Below, in pieces: positions 1-8,395 of a stretch of DNA of 64,000 bases. The position numbers were made by a program, and so were the translations under genes. Source of the stretch: an uncultured Prevotellaceae bacterium (lineage in GTDB: Bacteria > Bacteroidota > Bacteroidia > Bacteroidales > Bacteroidaceae). Every line of letters starts with the position of its first letter. The first letter of the stretch is position 1. Under the pieces are notes generated by a model that ran no database searches, was not told the DNA's origin, and was given only the letters and a program-made list of their open reading frames with translations. The DNA is taken from contig CACZVN010000001.1 in assembly GCA_902784615.1 (NCBI GenBank), forward strand, positions 62,001 through 126,000. Direction: 5' to 3'.

Positions 1-411
1 TCCGTTGATACTGTCAAGCGGAAGACCGAGCTTCTGGATTGCCTCACCCATCTTATCTGTTTCGAGGCTGAGGTAATTGGCAAGCTGCGACATGCCGGCA
101 CCGACCATGGCATCCTCGCGGAAGTGCTTGATCTGGTTGGCGTTGAGCTGAACACCGAACTTGTCGGTCATCGTCTCAAGCATGGCCTGCATGTTGTTCT
201 TGTTCTCAGTACCACAGTAAACACGGCCCTCTGGTGTTACCAGAATATTGAGCACGTCCTGCTCTGGTATCTTGAGTTCTGACACTGAGTTAGGCGCGGT
301 GACGGATACAGGTTCTGGTGTCAAGAATGTTGAGGTCAACATGAAGAAACACAGAAGCAGCGTCATCACGTCTGACATAGGCGTCATGTCAATCCAGATG
401 TCTTTTTTCAA
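1..411 (-). CDS. exbD: ExbD/TolR-type biopolymer transport protein (3' end outside window)
   Basis: ExbD-like component of a proton-driven inner-membrane motor that energises TonB-dependent outer-membrane transport. The visible 137 codons begin with a short cytoplasmic stretch (KKDIWIDMTPMSDVMT), one membrane segment (LLLCFFMLTSTFL) with the usual PMSDVM entry, and then a periplasmic domain. There is no ATG near the N-terminus; a TTG at 411 fits the expected family start, with a TAA two codons further upstream, so the start is uncertain. It follows exbB by about 40 bases on the same strand and is surely co-transcribed with it. The C-terminus lies beyond position 1. Confidence 0.85.
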   Translation of the reverse strand, partial: MKKDIWIDMTPMSDVMTLLLCFFMLTSTFLTPEPVSVTAPNSVSELKIPEQDVLNILVTPEGRVYCGTENKNNMQAMLETMTDKFGVQLNANQIKHFREDAMVGAGMSQLANYLSLETDKMGEAIQKLGLPLDSING

Positions 412-452
412 ATGCTTTTAATGGAATTAAACGCTTATTAGATGGTTAAGAA

Positions 453-1283
453 TTAAGCCTCGTTGTGGTTAGAATCGTATGTAGCGGCGATGGTATAACC
501 AATCTCGTCGAGTGCGAAGGTCAGCTTGTCGATCTTGTTTGAGAAGAAGTTATAGACAACAGTAGCAACCCAAGAGGTCAAGATACCAGATGCTGTGTTC
601 ACAAGGGCCTCAGAAATACCGGCAGACAGAGCCATAGAGTCAGCACCACCACCAGCGGACAGAGCCTGGAACGATCCGATCATACCGAGCACAGTACCGA
701 ACAGAGCGGTCAGAGTACCCAGAGATACGATTGTTGCAACCATCGGGAGGTTCATCTGCAGAGTAGGCATCTCCAGCTGGGTAGCCTCCTCGTGAGCCTG
801 CTGGATCTTGGCGATCTTGGCAGCCTTCTTCAGCGTGTCGTCACCCTCAACGGTCTGGTACATCTTGATAGATGCCTTTACGACGTTAGCCACAGAACCC
901 TGCATCTTGTCGCAGAGAGCGTCAGCCTCAGCAAACTTCTGCTGCTTGATGAGCTCCTTAGCCTGAGCGGTGAACTTAGCCAGGTTGATCTTACCAGAAG
1001 CGGTACGGATAGCGAAGAAACGCTCGATACCAAGGCAAATCACGGTGAAGAGAAGGGTAAGGATCAGACCTACCACGAAACCTCCCTTATACACGGTTCC
1101 CAGAAGGTTTGCGGGATGACCTTCACGATCGCCACCGATGAAGTTGTCGGGGTTACCCATGACGAAATACCACACACCATAACCTGCCAAGCAGCAGATA
1201 ACGAGAATAATCCATGCAGCTTTAATACCCTGGAAGCCCGAATTCTTTTTGGCTGGGGCTGCAGCCTTTGTTGTTGTTGCCAT
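453..1283 (-). CDS. exbB: MotA/TolQ/ExbB proton channel family protein
   Basis: Proton-channel subunit of the ExbB-ExbD motor in the inner membrane. It has 276 residues, with an N-terminal membrane segment near residues 22-41, a second near 67-86, a cytoplasmic helical region with repeated Ala/Lys/Gln, and a C-terminal pair of membrane helices (VATIVSLGTLTALFGTVLG and NTASGILTSWVATVV) typical of the MotA/TolQ/ExbB domain. The frame is open to 1370, but the ATG at 1283 is chosen because a TAnnTTTG promoter box lies at 1353-1360, upstream of that ATG and inside the longer frame. It is directly followed by exbD. Confidence 0.92.
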   Translation of the reverse strand: MATTTKAAAPAKKNSGFQGIKAAWIILVICCLAGYGVWYFVMGNPDNFIGGDREGHPANLLGTVYKGGFVVGLILTLLFTVICLGIERFFAIRTASGKINLAKFTAQAKELIKQQKFAEADALCDKMQGSVANVVKASIKMYQTVEGDDTLKKAAKIAKIQQAHEEATQLEMPTLQMNLPMVATIVSLGTLTALFGTVLGMIGSFQALSAGGGADSMALSAGISEALVNTASGILTSWVATVVYNFFSNKIDKLTFALDEIGYTIAATYDSNHNEA

Positions 1284-1352
1284 AATGAAATAAGTTAATT
1301 TTTTAGTTATTAAAATTGAAATGTTTAAATTGTCTCTTTTAAAATCACCTCG

Positions 1353-1360
1353 CAAAGTTA
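1353..1360 (-). promoter_or_regulatory. -7 box TAACTTTG upstream of exbB
   Basis: Reverse-strand TAACTTTG matches the Bacteroidetes -7 consensus TAnnTTTG and lies about 70 bases before the exbB ATG. No clear -33 TTTG was picked out. Confidence 0.6.
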
Positions 1361-1417
1361 CTAAATTCACCCGTTATTACGAACGAATTAATAACTTTTA
1401 ACTATGAATTTACGGTT

Positions 1418-2611
1418 TTATTTCAATTTAGCCACCGTATCTTTGATACGCTTCATGGCTTCGATGATGTTTTCGTCACTTGTGGCATAGCTCATGCGGA
1501 AGCAGGCAGGATCGCCGAAAGCGTCACCACCGACTGTAGCGACATGACCTTTTTCCAACAGGTACATGGCGAAGTCGGTAGAGTTGTTGATGGTGGTCTC
1601 ACCGTCGCTCTTGCCGAAGAAACTGCTGCACTTGGGGAACAGATAGAAAGCACCCTCGGGGACGTTGACTTCCAAACCGGGGATGTCCTTTGCCAGTTTG
1701 ACGATGAGGTTACGGCGACGCTCGAAAGCCTGGCGCATATCCTCCACACACTGCTGATCCGAGATATAGGCATATTCCGCAGCCTTCTGACTGACGGAGC
1801 AGGGACCACTGGTGTATTGGCCCTGAAGTTTGTTACAGCCCTTGACGATCCATTCGGGGGCAGCGATATAGCCGATGCGCCAACCTGTCATGGCGTATGC
1901 CTTTGATACACCGTTGACGATGATGGCGCGCTCCTTCATACCAGGGAACTGGGCAATCGACTCGTGTTTGCCGATATAGTTGATATGCTCGTAGATCTCG
2001 TCGGCCAGTACAAACAGGTCGTCATGGCGCAGGATAACCTCTGCCAACGATTGCAGCTCTTCCTTGGAATAGACGCTGCCCGTCGGGTTGCTTGGTGAAC
2101 AGAGGATGATCATACGGGTCTTCGGTGTGATGGCGGCCTCCAACTGCTCGGCAGTCATCTTGAAGTTCTGTTCGAAACCGGCTTCCACGATGACGGGATT
2201 GCCGCCTGCCAGAAGCACCATCTGGGGATAGCTCACCCAATAAGGAGCTGGGATGATCACTTCCTCGCCATCATTGACCAAGGCCATGATGGTGTTGCAG
2301 ACACTCTGCTTGGCACCGTTGGACACGAGGATCTCTGCGGGAGTGTAGTGCAGATGGTTCTCGCGCTCCAGTTTTCGGGCGATGGCCTGGCGCAGGTCAG
2401 GATAGCCGGGCACGGGCGAGTACCTGGAGTAGTTCTCGTCGATGGCGAGTTTGGCCTCCTGCTTAATGTGGTCTGGGGTATTGAAGTCGGGTTCTCCCAC
2501 ACTCATATTGATAACGTCAATGCCCTGAGCCTTCATTTCAGAGCTTTTCTGTGACATTGCCAGCGTGGCTGATGGAGCTAAGCGCTGCAGACGATTGGAT
2601 AATTGTGCCAT
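1418..2611 (-). CDS. pyridoxal-phosphate aminotransferase, class I/II (aspartate aminotransferase-like)
   Basis: Fold-type I PLP aminotransferase, 397 residues. It is closest to the AspC/PatA-like aspartate or prephenate aminotransferases (MSVGEPDFNTP near residue 36, SNPTG at 174-178, DEIY near 204, PLP lysine K237 in SKAYAMTGWR). The expected reaction is transfer of an amino group between aspartate or an aromatic amino acid and 2-oxoglutarate, in the cytosol. The open frame begins seven codons earlier, but the ATG at 2611 gives the family N-terminus MAQLSNR and lies just downstream of a promoter box at 2630-2637. Substrate specificity cannot be settled from sequence alone. Confidence 0.93.
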   Translation of the reverse strand: MAQLSNRLQRLAPSATLAMSQKSSEMKAQGIDVINMSVGEPDFNTPDHIKQEAKLAIDENYSRYSPVPGYPDLRQAIARKLERENHLHYTPAEILVSNGAKQSVCNTIMALVNDGEEVIIPAPYWVSYPQMVLLAGGNPVIVEAGFEQNFKMTAEQLEAAITPKTRMIILCSPSNPTGSVYSKEELQSLAEVILRHDDLFVLADEIYEHINYIGKHESIAQFPGMKERAIIVNGVSKAYAMTGWRIGYIAAPEWIVKGCNKLQGQYTSGPCSVSQKAAEYAYISDQQCVEDMRQAFERRRNLIVKLAKDIPGLEVNVPEGAFYLFPKCSSFFGKSDGETTINNSTDFAMYLLEKGHVATVGGDAFGDPACFRMSYATSDENIIEAMKRIKDTVAKLK

Positions 2612-2629
2612 ATTTGTACAAATTTTGTG

Positions 2630-2637
2630 CAAAAGTA
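2630..2637 (-). promoter_or_regulatory. -7 box TACTTTTG upstream of the aminotransferase
   Basis: Reverse-strand TACTTTTGCAC sits about 20 bases before the ATG at 2611. It matches TAnnTTTG and leaves a very short 5' leader. Confidence 0.65.
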
Positions 2638-2714
2638 ATCATTATATTTCTGAAAACGAAAGGAAAATGCCACTTTTTCGCGAATCGGGTCTAAAAACTG
2701 ACATTCTGCCTTTT

Positions 2715-3926
2715 TTATTTCAGGTGAAGGGTGTGTCCCATGCGGGTTTTCTTCGTTTCCAGATAGCGCAGGTTGTAGGGATTGGGTGTTACCTCAATGG
2801 GGACATTTTCGATGATTTCCAGTCCGTATGCCTCCAGCCCCACACGCTTCACGGGATTGTTCGTCAACAGGCGCATCTTGTGGACACCCAGGTGGCGCAG
2901 CATCTGGGCACCGCAGCCATAATCCCTCTCGTCGGGCTTGAAACCGAGGTGAACGTTGGCGTCAACGGTGTCGAGCCCCTCTTCCTGCAGCTTATAGGCG
3001 GCAATCTTGTTCATCAGACCGATGCCGCGTCCTTCCTGCTGCATGTAGATCACCACGCCCTTGCCCTCCTTCTCAATGGTCTGCATGGCCTTGTGAAGTT
3101 GTTCGCCGCAGTCGCAGCGCTTTGAGCCCAGGATGTCACCCGTCATGCAGGAGGAGTGGACACGCACCAGGATGGGCTCGTTTTCCTTCCATTCGCCCTT
3201 AATGAGTGCGAGGTGTTCCAATCCGTTGCTTTTCTGACGGAAGGGAATCAGGCGGAAATGCCCGTAGTCTGTCGGCATATCGACTTCCTCGCCCACCTCA
3301 ATCAGCGATTCTTTCTTCAGGCGGTAGGCTATCATATCCTTGATGCTGATGATCTTCATGTCCCATTCCTTTGCCATTTCCATGAGTTCCGGCAGCCGTG
3401 CCATTGAGCCGTCCTCGTTCATGATCTCCATCAGGGCACCGGCAGGGTAGAGTCCGGCCATGCGGCAGAGGTCGATAGCGGCCTCGGTGTGTCCGCTTCG
3501 GCGCAGTACACCGTTTTCCTGGGCATAGAGGGGATTCACGTGGCCTGGGCGCCCGAAGGTCTCGGGGGTCGCTGTCGGGTCGGCCAGAGCCTTGATCGTC
3601 TCTGCGCGGTCGTGGGCGGAGACGCCAGTCGTACAGCCTTCGAGTTTGTCAACAGTTACTGTGAATGGAGTGCCCAATACGGAGGTGTTGTCCTGCACCT
3701 GATGGGGCAGGTCGAGTTCCTTACAGCGCTCTATGGTGATGGGGGCGCAGAGGACACCGCGTGCGTATTTCAGCATGAAGTTCACCTTCTCTGCCGTGAT
3801 CTTCTCGGCTGCGATGATCAGGTCTCCCTCGTTCTCGCGGTCTTCGTCATCGACTACGATCACGAACTCTCCCTTCCTGAAGTCCTCTACGGCTTCCTCT
3901 ATGGTGCTCAGTTTGAAATCTTCCAT
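2715..3926 (-). CDS. ribBA: bifunctional 3,4-dihydroxy-2-butanone 4-phosphate synthase / GTP cyclohydrolase II
   Basis: Supplies both precursors of riboflavin: the N-terminal RibB domain makes dihydroxybutanone phosphate from ribulose 5-phosphate and the C-terminal RibA domain opens GTP. It has 403 residues, normal for the fused form. RibB shows [10 protein letters not shown] at 26-35 and [10 protein letters not shown] near 144. RibA (about 206-403) carries the zinc cysteines C260, C271 and C273 in the spaced pattern C-x10-C-x-C, and QQEGRGIGL. It lies 24 bases downstream of the LptF/G-like permease gene and is probably read from that gene's promoter. No FMN riboswitch was seen in the short gap. 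Confidence 0.96.
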   Translation of the reverse strand: MEDFKLSTIEEAVEDFRKGEFVIVVDDEDRENEGDLIIAAEKITAEKVNFMLKYARGVLCAPITIERCKELDLPHQVQDNTSVLGTPFTVTVDKLEGCTTGVSAHDRAETIKALADPTATPETFGRPGHVNPLYAQENGVLRRSGHTEAAIDLCRMAGLYPAGALMEIMNEDGSMARLPELMEMAKEWDMKIISIKDMIAYRLKKESLIEVGEEVDMPTDYGHFRLIPFRQKSNGLEHLALIKGEWKENEPILVRVHSSCMTGDILGSKRCDCGEQLHKAMQTIEKEGKGVVIYMQQEGRGIGLMNKIAAYKLQEEGLDTVDANVHLGFKPDERDYGCGAQMLRHLGVHKMRLLTNNPVKRVGLEAYGLEIIENVPIEVTPNPYNLRYLETKKTRMGHTLHLK

Positions 3927-3950
3927 ATCTCTCTAATACCTTATTATATA

Positions 3951-5879
3951 TTATAGGAGCTCTGTCAAGCTCTTCTGTTCTGTAGATAGTTCCAATGCCC
4001 TTGGGATAATCCTGTCGTTGGTCTGTCTGATCGTGCGCAGATCTTTGTATAGGCGCAGGCGGAAACGGATCATTCTGAAGTAGAAGAAGATACCTATGGG
4101 CAGCAGGAGGCCCGTCACGGCGTTTAGCCATTTCCTGCGGAACGGGCGGGTATGGGCACGCACGGCAATGATCGGGTAGTTGTTGAGTTCCGAGAGTATC
4201 AGTTTATCACGCGTGTAGCCCAGATCCTCAATAGCCGCCTCGAGTGTATTGTTGATATGCTCAATCTCGTGGTCATCCCCAGGATGGAAGAAAACCTTGA
4301 TGGGGTTTGGCCATCTGAACAGTTTGTGGTGCTCACTGTATGCCTCGATTTCCTTGGAGACAGTGAGCAGGATATCTGCATCTTTCTTATACTGTGGATC
4401 TTCGATGATAACCTCCTTGCGGAAGATATGGCGCTTTTCGCGCAGACCGAGGATGCGCATGAAGATACTCTTGTAAAGGTCGATGTTGAACACCGTCGAA
4501 TCCTTATTGGCCTTATAGGTGAAGAAGGCGGCAATAGGGGTGAGGACGACCGTTGAGATCGTCTGTCCGAACCATACCGTCCACTGGCCGTCACGCGCCA
4601 TCTTCATACCTGAGTTGTCGAAGATGAAATAGACGATGAACACCAACACAGACACAATGACGGGAACGCCTAGGCCTCCTTTACGGATGATGGCTCCCAG
4701 AGGGGCGCCGATGAAGAAGAAGATGAGGCACGACAGGGCGAGGGTAAACTTCTTAATGGCTTCGATCTGGTGGCGGCGGTAGTTACGGTGCAGGTAGCTG
4801 ACATAATCTGTTTTTATCTCTACGTCAGTGAGGATGCTCTGTACATTGGAGAGGGCTCCCTTCACTGCTGTCTGCTGGTCTGACGGCTTTAGCCGCTCAT
4901 AGATGGAGTCGTATGGGGTGGTGTCTTCGGCTACTGTCTTGACAACCTTGATGGAATCCTGTTGACTCAGGGTAGGAAGCCTGAACAAATTTCGCTTTGC
5001 TTCTACATAATAGGCATTGCCGATACTGTCATTGAATTCCTTGATGGAGTCCATATCGTGCAGGATTGAGTTCAGGCTTTTGGCACGGGCATCGCCAGCA
5101 ACGTCGTTCATATCGGCCATGTTGAAGCCGCCGTCGAATTCGAGCACGATGCGCTTGCTGGAGAATGTCTCCCGACGATATGGGATATTGGCATTGGTGG
5201 CAATTTCCGAGGAGCGCATGTTCTCAAACCACTCCCCGCTATACAGGTTCAGCACCAGATGTTTTTTCTCTTCCGTCGATTGCATCATGCCGGAGTCTGC
5301 CAGGATGATGGCCTGATCCTCATAGCTTCCAGTCTGACGGTAGATCATAATGCCATAGAGCATACCTGTTCTCAGATCCTTCTTCTGGACATAGATGTTC
5401 GAGCCGGGAATGCCGTCGTAGAAGATGCCTTCGGGAATCTCCAGTTCAGGACTCTTCTGTTTCATAGAGACCAACAACTGTGACAAATGCAGGTTGGATT
5501 TCGGCCCGATACTGTCTTGGAAATAATAGGAGATGCCGGCAATCACTAACACGATGACGATCAGCGGACGGAAAGCCTGCATCAGTGAAATGCCTGCCGC
5601 CTTGATGGCTGTCAGTTCCGAACTTTCACCCAGATTTCCGAATACGATCAGTGAACTCAATAGAATTGCCAGTGGCAGGGCCTGCGGCAACAGCATCAAT
5701 CCCATATACCAGAAAAACTGTGCCATGACGTCCAGTGACAGGCCTTTTCCGATCAGTTCATCAACATAACGCCACAGGAACTGCATCATCAGCACAAACT
5801 GGCAGATGAAGAAGGTGCCCATGAAAAGCAGACCGAACTGCTTGGCAATGAAAGTGTCTAACTTCTTGATTCGGAACAT
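3951..5879 (-). CDS. LptF/LptG family inner-membrane permease
   Basis: YjgP/YjgQ-type permease of the LPS export ABC machine (LptBFG), which extracts LPS from the inner membrane. It has 642 residues. Six membrane segments are expected: a group at the N-terminus (about 10-125), a periplasmic beta-rich domain, then a C-terminal group (around 385-460, including LALSCLIFFFIGAPLGAIIR). A long extra C-terminal part of about 170 residues contains a further hydrophobic stretch (LNAVTGLLLPIGIFFYF), as is common in Bacteroidetes. The ATG at 5879 was chosen because the promoter box at 5890-5897 lies just upstream, excluding the longer frame. Whether it plays the LptF or LptG role is not decidable here. 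Confidence 0.9.
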   Translation of the reverse strand: MFRIKKLDTFIAKQFGLLFMGTFFICQFVLMMQFLWRYVDELIGKGLSLDVMAQFFWYMGLMLLPQALPLAILLSSLIVFGNLGESSELTAIKAAGISLMQAFRPLIVIVLVIAGISYYFQDSIGPKSNLHLSQLLVSMKQKSPELEIPEGIFYDGIPGSNIYVQKKDLRTGMLYGIMIYRQTGSYEDQAIILADSGMMQSTEEKKHLVLNLYSGEWFENMRSSEIATNANIPYRRETFSSKRIVLEFDGGFNMADMNDVAGDARAKSLNSILHDMDSIKEFNDSIGNAYYVEAKRNLFRLPTLSQQDSIKVVKTVAEDTTPYDSIYERLKPSDQQTAVKGALSNVQSILTDVEIKTDYVSYLHRNYRRHQIEAIKKFTLALSCLIFFFIGAPLGAIIRKGGLGVPVIVSVLVFIVYFIFDNSGMKMARDGQWTVWFGQTISTVVLTPIAAFFTYKANKDSTVFNIDLYKSIFMRILGLREKRHIFRKEVIIEDPQYKKDADILLTVSKEIEAYSEHHKLFRWPNPIKVFFHPGDDHEIEHINNTLEAAIEDLGYTRDKLILSELNNYPIIAVRAHTRPFRRKWLNAVTGLLLPIGIFFYFRMIRFRLRLYKDLRTIRQTNDRIIPRALELSTEQKSLTELL

Positions 5880-5889
5880 AATCAGCGTG

Positions 5890-5897
5890 CAAAGGTA
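5890..5897 (-). promoter_or_regulatory. -7 box TACCTTTG upstream of the LptF/G permease
   Basis: Reverse-strand GTACCTTTGCACGC sits about 11 bases before the chosen ATG and is a strong match to TAnnTTTG. Confidence 0.7.
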
Positions 5898-5926
5898 CAA
5901 AAAAGAAGTGAAAAGCGAGAACCGCC

Positions 5927-5955
5927 TTTCACTTTTTCACCTTTTTTACCTTTTA
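5927..5955 (-). repeat. GTAAAAA/GTGAAAA tandem tract after a stop codon
   Basis: On the coding (minus) strand the TAA stop of the START-domain gene opens a short tandem tract of GTAAAAAAG and GTGAAAAAG units that runs to the next promoter. It belongs to the family of 7-8-base tandem tracts seen in many spacers of this window. Confidence 0.6.
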
Positions 5956-6354
5956 TAGTCCGCTGGCACGGTGCAGTCTGTCGAGATTGCTCTCCCATAA
6001 GATCCTAAGTCCGTCGGCATCATCGTCGTCGGCGAAGTCCGTGATCAGCAAGGTCAGGTGGTTTGTCAATTCGCTCTTTCCGATGCGCATCTCCCAATAG
6101 GTGTCCTCTTCCTCATCGTCATAGTCCCATTTCAACTTGATGTGGTTGTACTTCACATATTCAATTAACTGGGCCTGACGGATGTCTTGCTCCGTCCACG
6201 GTTCCCCCCACGTGAAGGTGAATACACCGTCTTCTTCCGTGACATGGTCGGCCAGCCACCGTTCCAGTCCATGGGCACTACTGATCTGTTCCCAAACGAT
6301 ATTAGGCGACTTGGTCGTCAGGGGATATTCGATGTCAATACGTTGTTTTCCCAT
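5953..6354 (-). CDS. START/AHSA1-like domain protein
   Basis: Small cytosolic protein of 133 residues resembling the Bacteroidetes START-like (Aha1/SRPBCC fold) domain proteins. It starts MGKQRIDIEYPL, has a hydrophobic-cavity pattern with conserved tryptophans (LERWLADHV, FTFTWGEPW, KLKWDYDDEEEDTYWEMR) and an acidic C-terminal third. The biochemical role of the family is not known. The frame is open back to 6528, but that would run into the tRNA region and past the promoter box at 6400-6407, so the ATG at 6354 is used. It sits upstream of the LptF/G permease on the same strand. Confidence 0.82.
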   Translation of the reverse strand: MGKQRIDIEYPLTTKSPNIVWEQISSAHGLERWLADHVTEEDGVFTFTWGEPWTEQDIRQAQLIEYVKYNHIKLKWDYDDEEEDTYWEMRIGKSELTNHLTLLITDFADDDDADGLRILWESNLDRLHRASGL

Positions 6355-6399
6355 ACGCTTCGGGTAATTTGTTGTTGGCTTTAGGATTGTTCTACGCCA

Positions 6400-6407
6400 C
6401 AAAATTA
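6400..6407 (-). promoter_or_regulatory. -7 box TAATTTTG upstream of the START-like gene
   Basis: Reverse-strand CGTAATTTTGTGG matches TAnnTTTG and lies 46 bases before the ATG at 6354. It diverges from the tRNA promoter. Confidence 0.6.
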
Positions 6408-6447
6408 CGAAAAATATCCGAAACACAAAATATTTTCCAGAAAAATT

Positions 6448-6477
6448 TTGGTAGTTTCGGAAAAAGTAGTACCTTTG
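6448..6477 (+). promoter_or_regulatory. promoter of the tRNA gene (TTG-19-TACCTTTG)
   Basis: A TTTTGG -33 element (TTG at 6448-6450) is followed after 19 bases by TACCTTTG at 6470-6477. The tRNA starts 21 bases downstream. This is a textbook Bacteroidetes vegetative promoter. Confidence 0.75.
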
Positions 6478-6498
6478 CACCCGCTTAACGGCAATGAT

Positions 6499-6575
6499 GG
6501 CGGGATAGCTCAGCTGGTTAGAGCGCATGATTCATAATCATGAGGTCGCCGGTTCAATCCCGGCTCCCGCTACCA
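6499..6575 (+). tRNA. tRNA-Met (anticodon CAT; elongator most likely)
   Basis: A 77-base cloverleaf with encoded CCA. The 7-bp acceptor stem (GGCGGGA with TCCCGCT) closes on a first-position G-U wobble pair. The D arm is GCTC..GAGC, and the anticodon stem is CATGA/TCATG around the loop TTCATAA. The T arm is GCCGG..CCGGC with TTCAATC, and the discriminator A precedes CCA. Anticodon CAT means elongator Met, initiator Met or lysidine-modified Ile. The paired acceptor end argues against initiator, whose first pair is normally unpaired (C-A in E. coli). Ile2 remains possible. Confidence 0.93.
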
Positions 6576-6800
6576 AAGAAAAGCTCTAAAAATCAAGCAG
6601 TTACGAAGATTTCGCAACTGCTTTTTTCTTTTCATATTTTCGTATGGTTTCCATGACTTTCGTTGGGGGCAAATTAGGCTGTAATTAGAGGTTTTACCCC
6701 CTCTTTTTGCTAAAACATATAAAAAAATGCCCCCGTGTAGGGAGCGTTTGTCGTGGAGTATAAAATTACGTATAAGCTCGTCAGCTTTGCGTTTAATCAT
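6570..6800 (-). pseudogene. truncated start of an AAA ATPase-like gene next to the tRNA
   Basis: From the ATG at 6800 the frame reads MIKRKADELIRNFILHDKRSL. This resembles the N-terminus of the large Bacteroidales ATP-binding protein family (AAA_14/DUF4143 type), in which the next residues should lead into a GxxxxGKT P-loop. Here the sequence departs after about 21 codons and runs through a poor AT-rich stretch into the tRNA terminator, stopping at the tRNA 3' end. No P-loop is present. A good promoter box (6822-6829) still stands before it. I read it as a remnant left by a deletion, possibly of an element inserted at the tRNA; the family match is from memory of its N-terminus. Confidence 0.45.
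6595..6628 (+). terminator. intrinsic terminator of the tRNA gene
   Basis: Perfect 8-bp arms AAGCAGTT and AACTGCTT with an almost fully paired inner stem (CGAA/TTCG) are followed directly by a run of T. The distance to the tRNA 3' end is 20 bases. Confidence 0.85.
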
Positions 6801-6821
6801 ATTTATTTGACTTTGTGGGTG

Positions 6822-6850
6822 CAAAGTTATAATAATTATCTGAAATACAA
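6822..6850 (-). promoter_or_regulatory. promoter of the truncated ATPase gene (TTG-18-TAACTTTG)
   Basis: On the minus strand TTG at 6850-6848 and TAACTTTG at 6829-6822 are 18 bases apart, and the ATG at 6800 is 21 bases further on. The promoter is intact although the gene behind it is not. Confidence 0.6.
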
Positions 6851-6868
6851 GCATAAATTGCCATAAAA

Positions 6869-6948
6869 TTACACTTTTCCAATGTGTTTTTCTGCTATTT
6901 CTTACATTTTTCCAAGGTTAATAACCGCTTAATTTTACATTTTTCCAA
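6869..6948. repeat. three direct 14-mers TTACAYTTTTCCAA spaced 33 bp
   Basis: Copies start at 6869 (TTACACTTTTCCAA), 6902 and 6935 (both TTACATTTTTCCAA). The period is exactly 33 bases and the 19-base spacers are unrelated. The array begins 19 bases upstream of the -33 element of the truncated ATPase promoter and also lies upstream of the SGNH hydrolase promoter. The arrangement suggests a protein-binding array. Confidence 0.8.
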
Positions 6949-7048
6949 TATTAAAGGGATTCTATAAGTTGGAACAATCTCGGTTTTTTTATGAGATTGC
7001 GCCACCCTGATTGACAACTTAAAAAAAACAAATAATATGGCATTAATT

Positions 7049-7078
7049 TTGTGTTTCAATAGAATATATTTATTTTTG
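7049..7078 (+). promoter_or_regulatory. promoter of the SGNH hydrolase (TTG-19-TATTTTTG)
   Basis: TTG at 7049-7051 and TATTTTTG at 7071-7078 have 19-base spacing; the ATG lies 42 bases downstream. Confidence 0.6.
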
Positions 7079-7120
7079 CATTAGATTATCGTTAATGATT
7101 ATATAAAAACAAGTAACAAA

Positions 7121-7804
7121 ATGAAAAAACTATCTTTATTGCTTCTGACAACCCTGTTCGCTGTTTCTGGCGCAGCCCAGACGAAGTCGGTGTCTATCTT
7201 GGGCGATTCGTACTCTACTTACGAAGGCTTTATGACACCTTCCACCAACGAACTATGGTATTATGCCCAGAATCCTGAGGCCAGGACCGATGTGAAGAAT
7301 GTGCGTCAGACATGGTGGCATCAGGTCATCAAAGAGAATGGTTGGCGACTCTGCATCAATAATTCTTATAGTGGTGCTACTGTAAGTTATACAGGTTATG
7401 ACGGCAATGATTACAGTGCCCGTTCTTTCAACACCCGAATGGATAACCTCGGACAGCCTGATGTCATCTTCGTCTTTGGTGCTACAAACGACAGTTGGGC
7501 AGGCTCACCTGTTGGAGAGTATAAGTACGAGAATATCACGTGGGGCGACCTTTACCAGTTCCGTCCTGCCTTAGCCCGTATGTTGCAGTGGATGACGGAC
7601 CGCTATGTCAATACGGAGATCTATTTCATCCTGAACGATGACCTGCGCGATGAGATAGACGAATCGGTCAAGACAATTTGTGCCCATTATGGCGTGCCTG
7701 TCATCGAACTGGCGGACATCAACAAATTATCTGGGCATCCCTCCGTTAAAGGGATGCGCCAGATTGCTGATCAGGTAAACGCCTTCTTAAAGAAAGGACG
7801 TTAA
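7121..7804 (+). CDS. secreted SGNH/GDSL-family hydrolase
   Basis: Exported esterase-like protein of 227 residues. A signal peptide (MKKLSLLLLTTLFAVSGAAQ, cleavage about residue 20) precedes block I GDS with the nucleophile S30 in LGDSYS, block III GATND at 120-124 and the block V histidine H206 in SGHPS. These are the catalytic motifs of SGNH hydrolases, which deacylate esters, often acetyl groups on polysaccharides. It acts in the periplasm or at the surface. The gene stands alone between two minus-strand groups and has its own promoter. The substrate is unknown. Confidence 0.88.
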   Translation: MKKLSLLLLTTLFAVSGAAQTKSVSILGDSYSTYEGFMTPSTNELWYYAQNPEARTDVKNVRQTWWHQVIKENGWRLCINNSYSGATVSYTGYDGNDYSARSFNTRMDNLGQPDVIFVFGATNDSWAGSPVGEYKYENITWGDLYQFRPALARMLQWMTDRYVNTEIYFILNDDLRDEIDESVKTICAHYGVPVIELADINKLSGHPSVKGMRQIADQVNAFLKKGR

Positions 7805-7808
7805 TCTG

Positions 7809-8390
7809 TTAATCGTCGGGATTACGCTTGTAGTGGTATTCCTGGATGTTGGGATTCGTGCCGAGGTCGGTGTCAGGAATGACGCCGGTTCTGATTAGTT
7901 TCTGGTCATAGCCCTTGTGCATCGGTCCCACACGCAACAGGAAATCATTGAAGTTCATGGTAGGGATGACAAGACCAAAAGCTCCGATACCTACCCTGGA
8001 TCCCTCCGTGAGGATGTTGTTATAGACATACGCCGTGGTGAAGAAGGTGTGACGGTAGATCTCCACACGGTTGTACTTGTCGAAAGCCTCACGCCATTCC
8101 TCGCCGACTTTCGTGGAGTCGGCCGTGGTGAAGATGAAGCCGAGGTTGTGGACGAAGTCATCGATCTGATCACCTCGGATACTGTCGTTCATTTCCATAC
8201 ACTGCATGATGTCGTCGTTGATTTCATCTCTCATCTCCTTCTCGTTGGGAGCCGTGAAATAGGCTACGATCAGAAGAACGACGAGAATGCCTGCCAATAT
8301 GAGTAACTTGCCAAAACAGCTGTGGATAAAAGCCTGAGGCATTGACTCATTTGATCTGCTGTAATTGATTCTGTTGCTTGTCTGATTCAT
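7809..8390 (-). CDS. membrane-anchored protein of unknown function
   Basis: A 193-residue protein I do not recognise. A cytoplasmic N-terminus of about 27 residues precedes one strongly hydrophobic segment (LLILAGILVVLLIVAYF, about 30-46). The rest is a soluble domain with many acidic and aromatic residues, including the repeated phrase FFTTAYVYNNI, a glycine-rich GIGAFGLVIP and an NPN motif near the end. The soluble part probably faces the periplasm. It is the last gene of the folE-side group, six bases after folE, so it may be co-expressed with GTP cyclohydrolase, although no functional link is evident. Confidence 0.7.
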   Translation of the reverse strand: MNQTSNRINYSRSNESMPQAFIHSCFGKLLILAGILVVLLIVAYFTAPNEKEMRDEINDDIMQCMEMNDSIRGDQIDDFVHNLGFIFTTADSTKVGEEWREAFDKYNRVEIYRHTFFTTAYVYNNILTEGSRVGIGAFGLVIPTMNFNDFLLRVGPMHKGYDQKLIRTGVIPDTDLGTNPNIQEYHYKRNPDD

Positions 8391-8395
8391 CTTGG

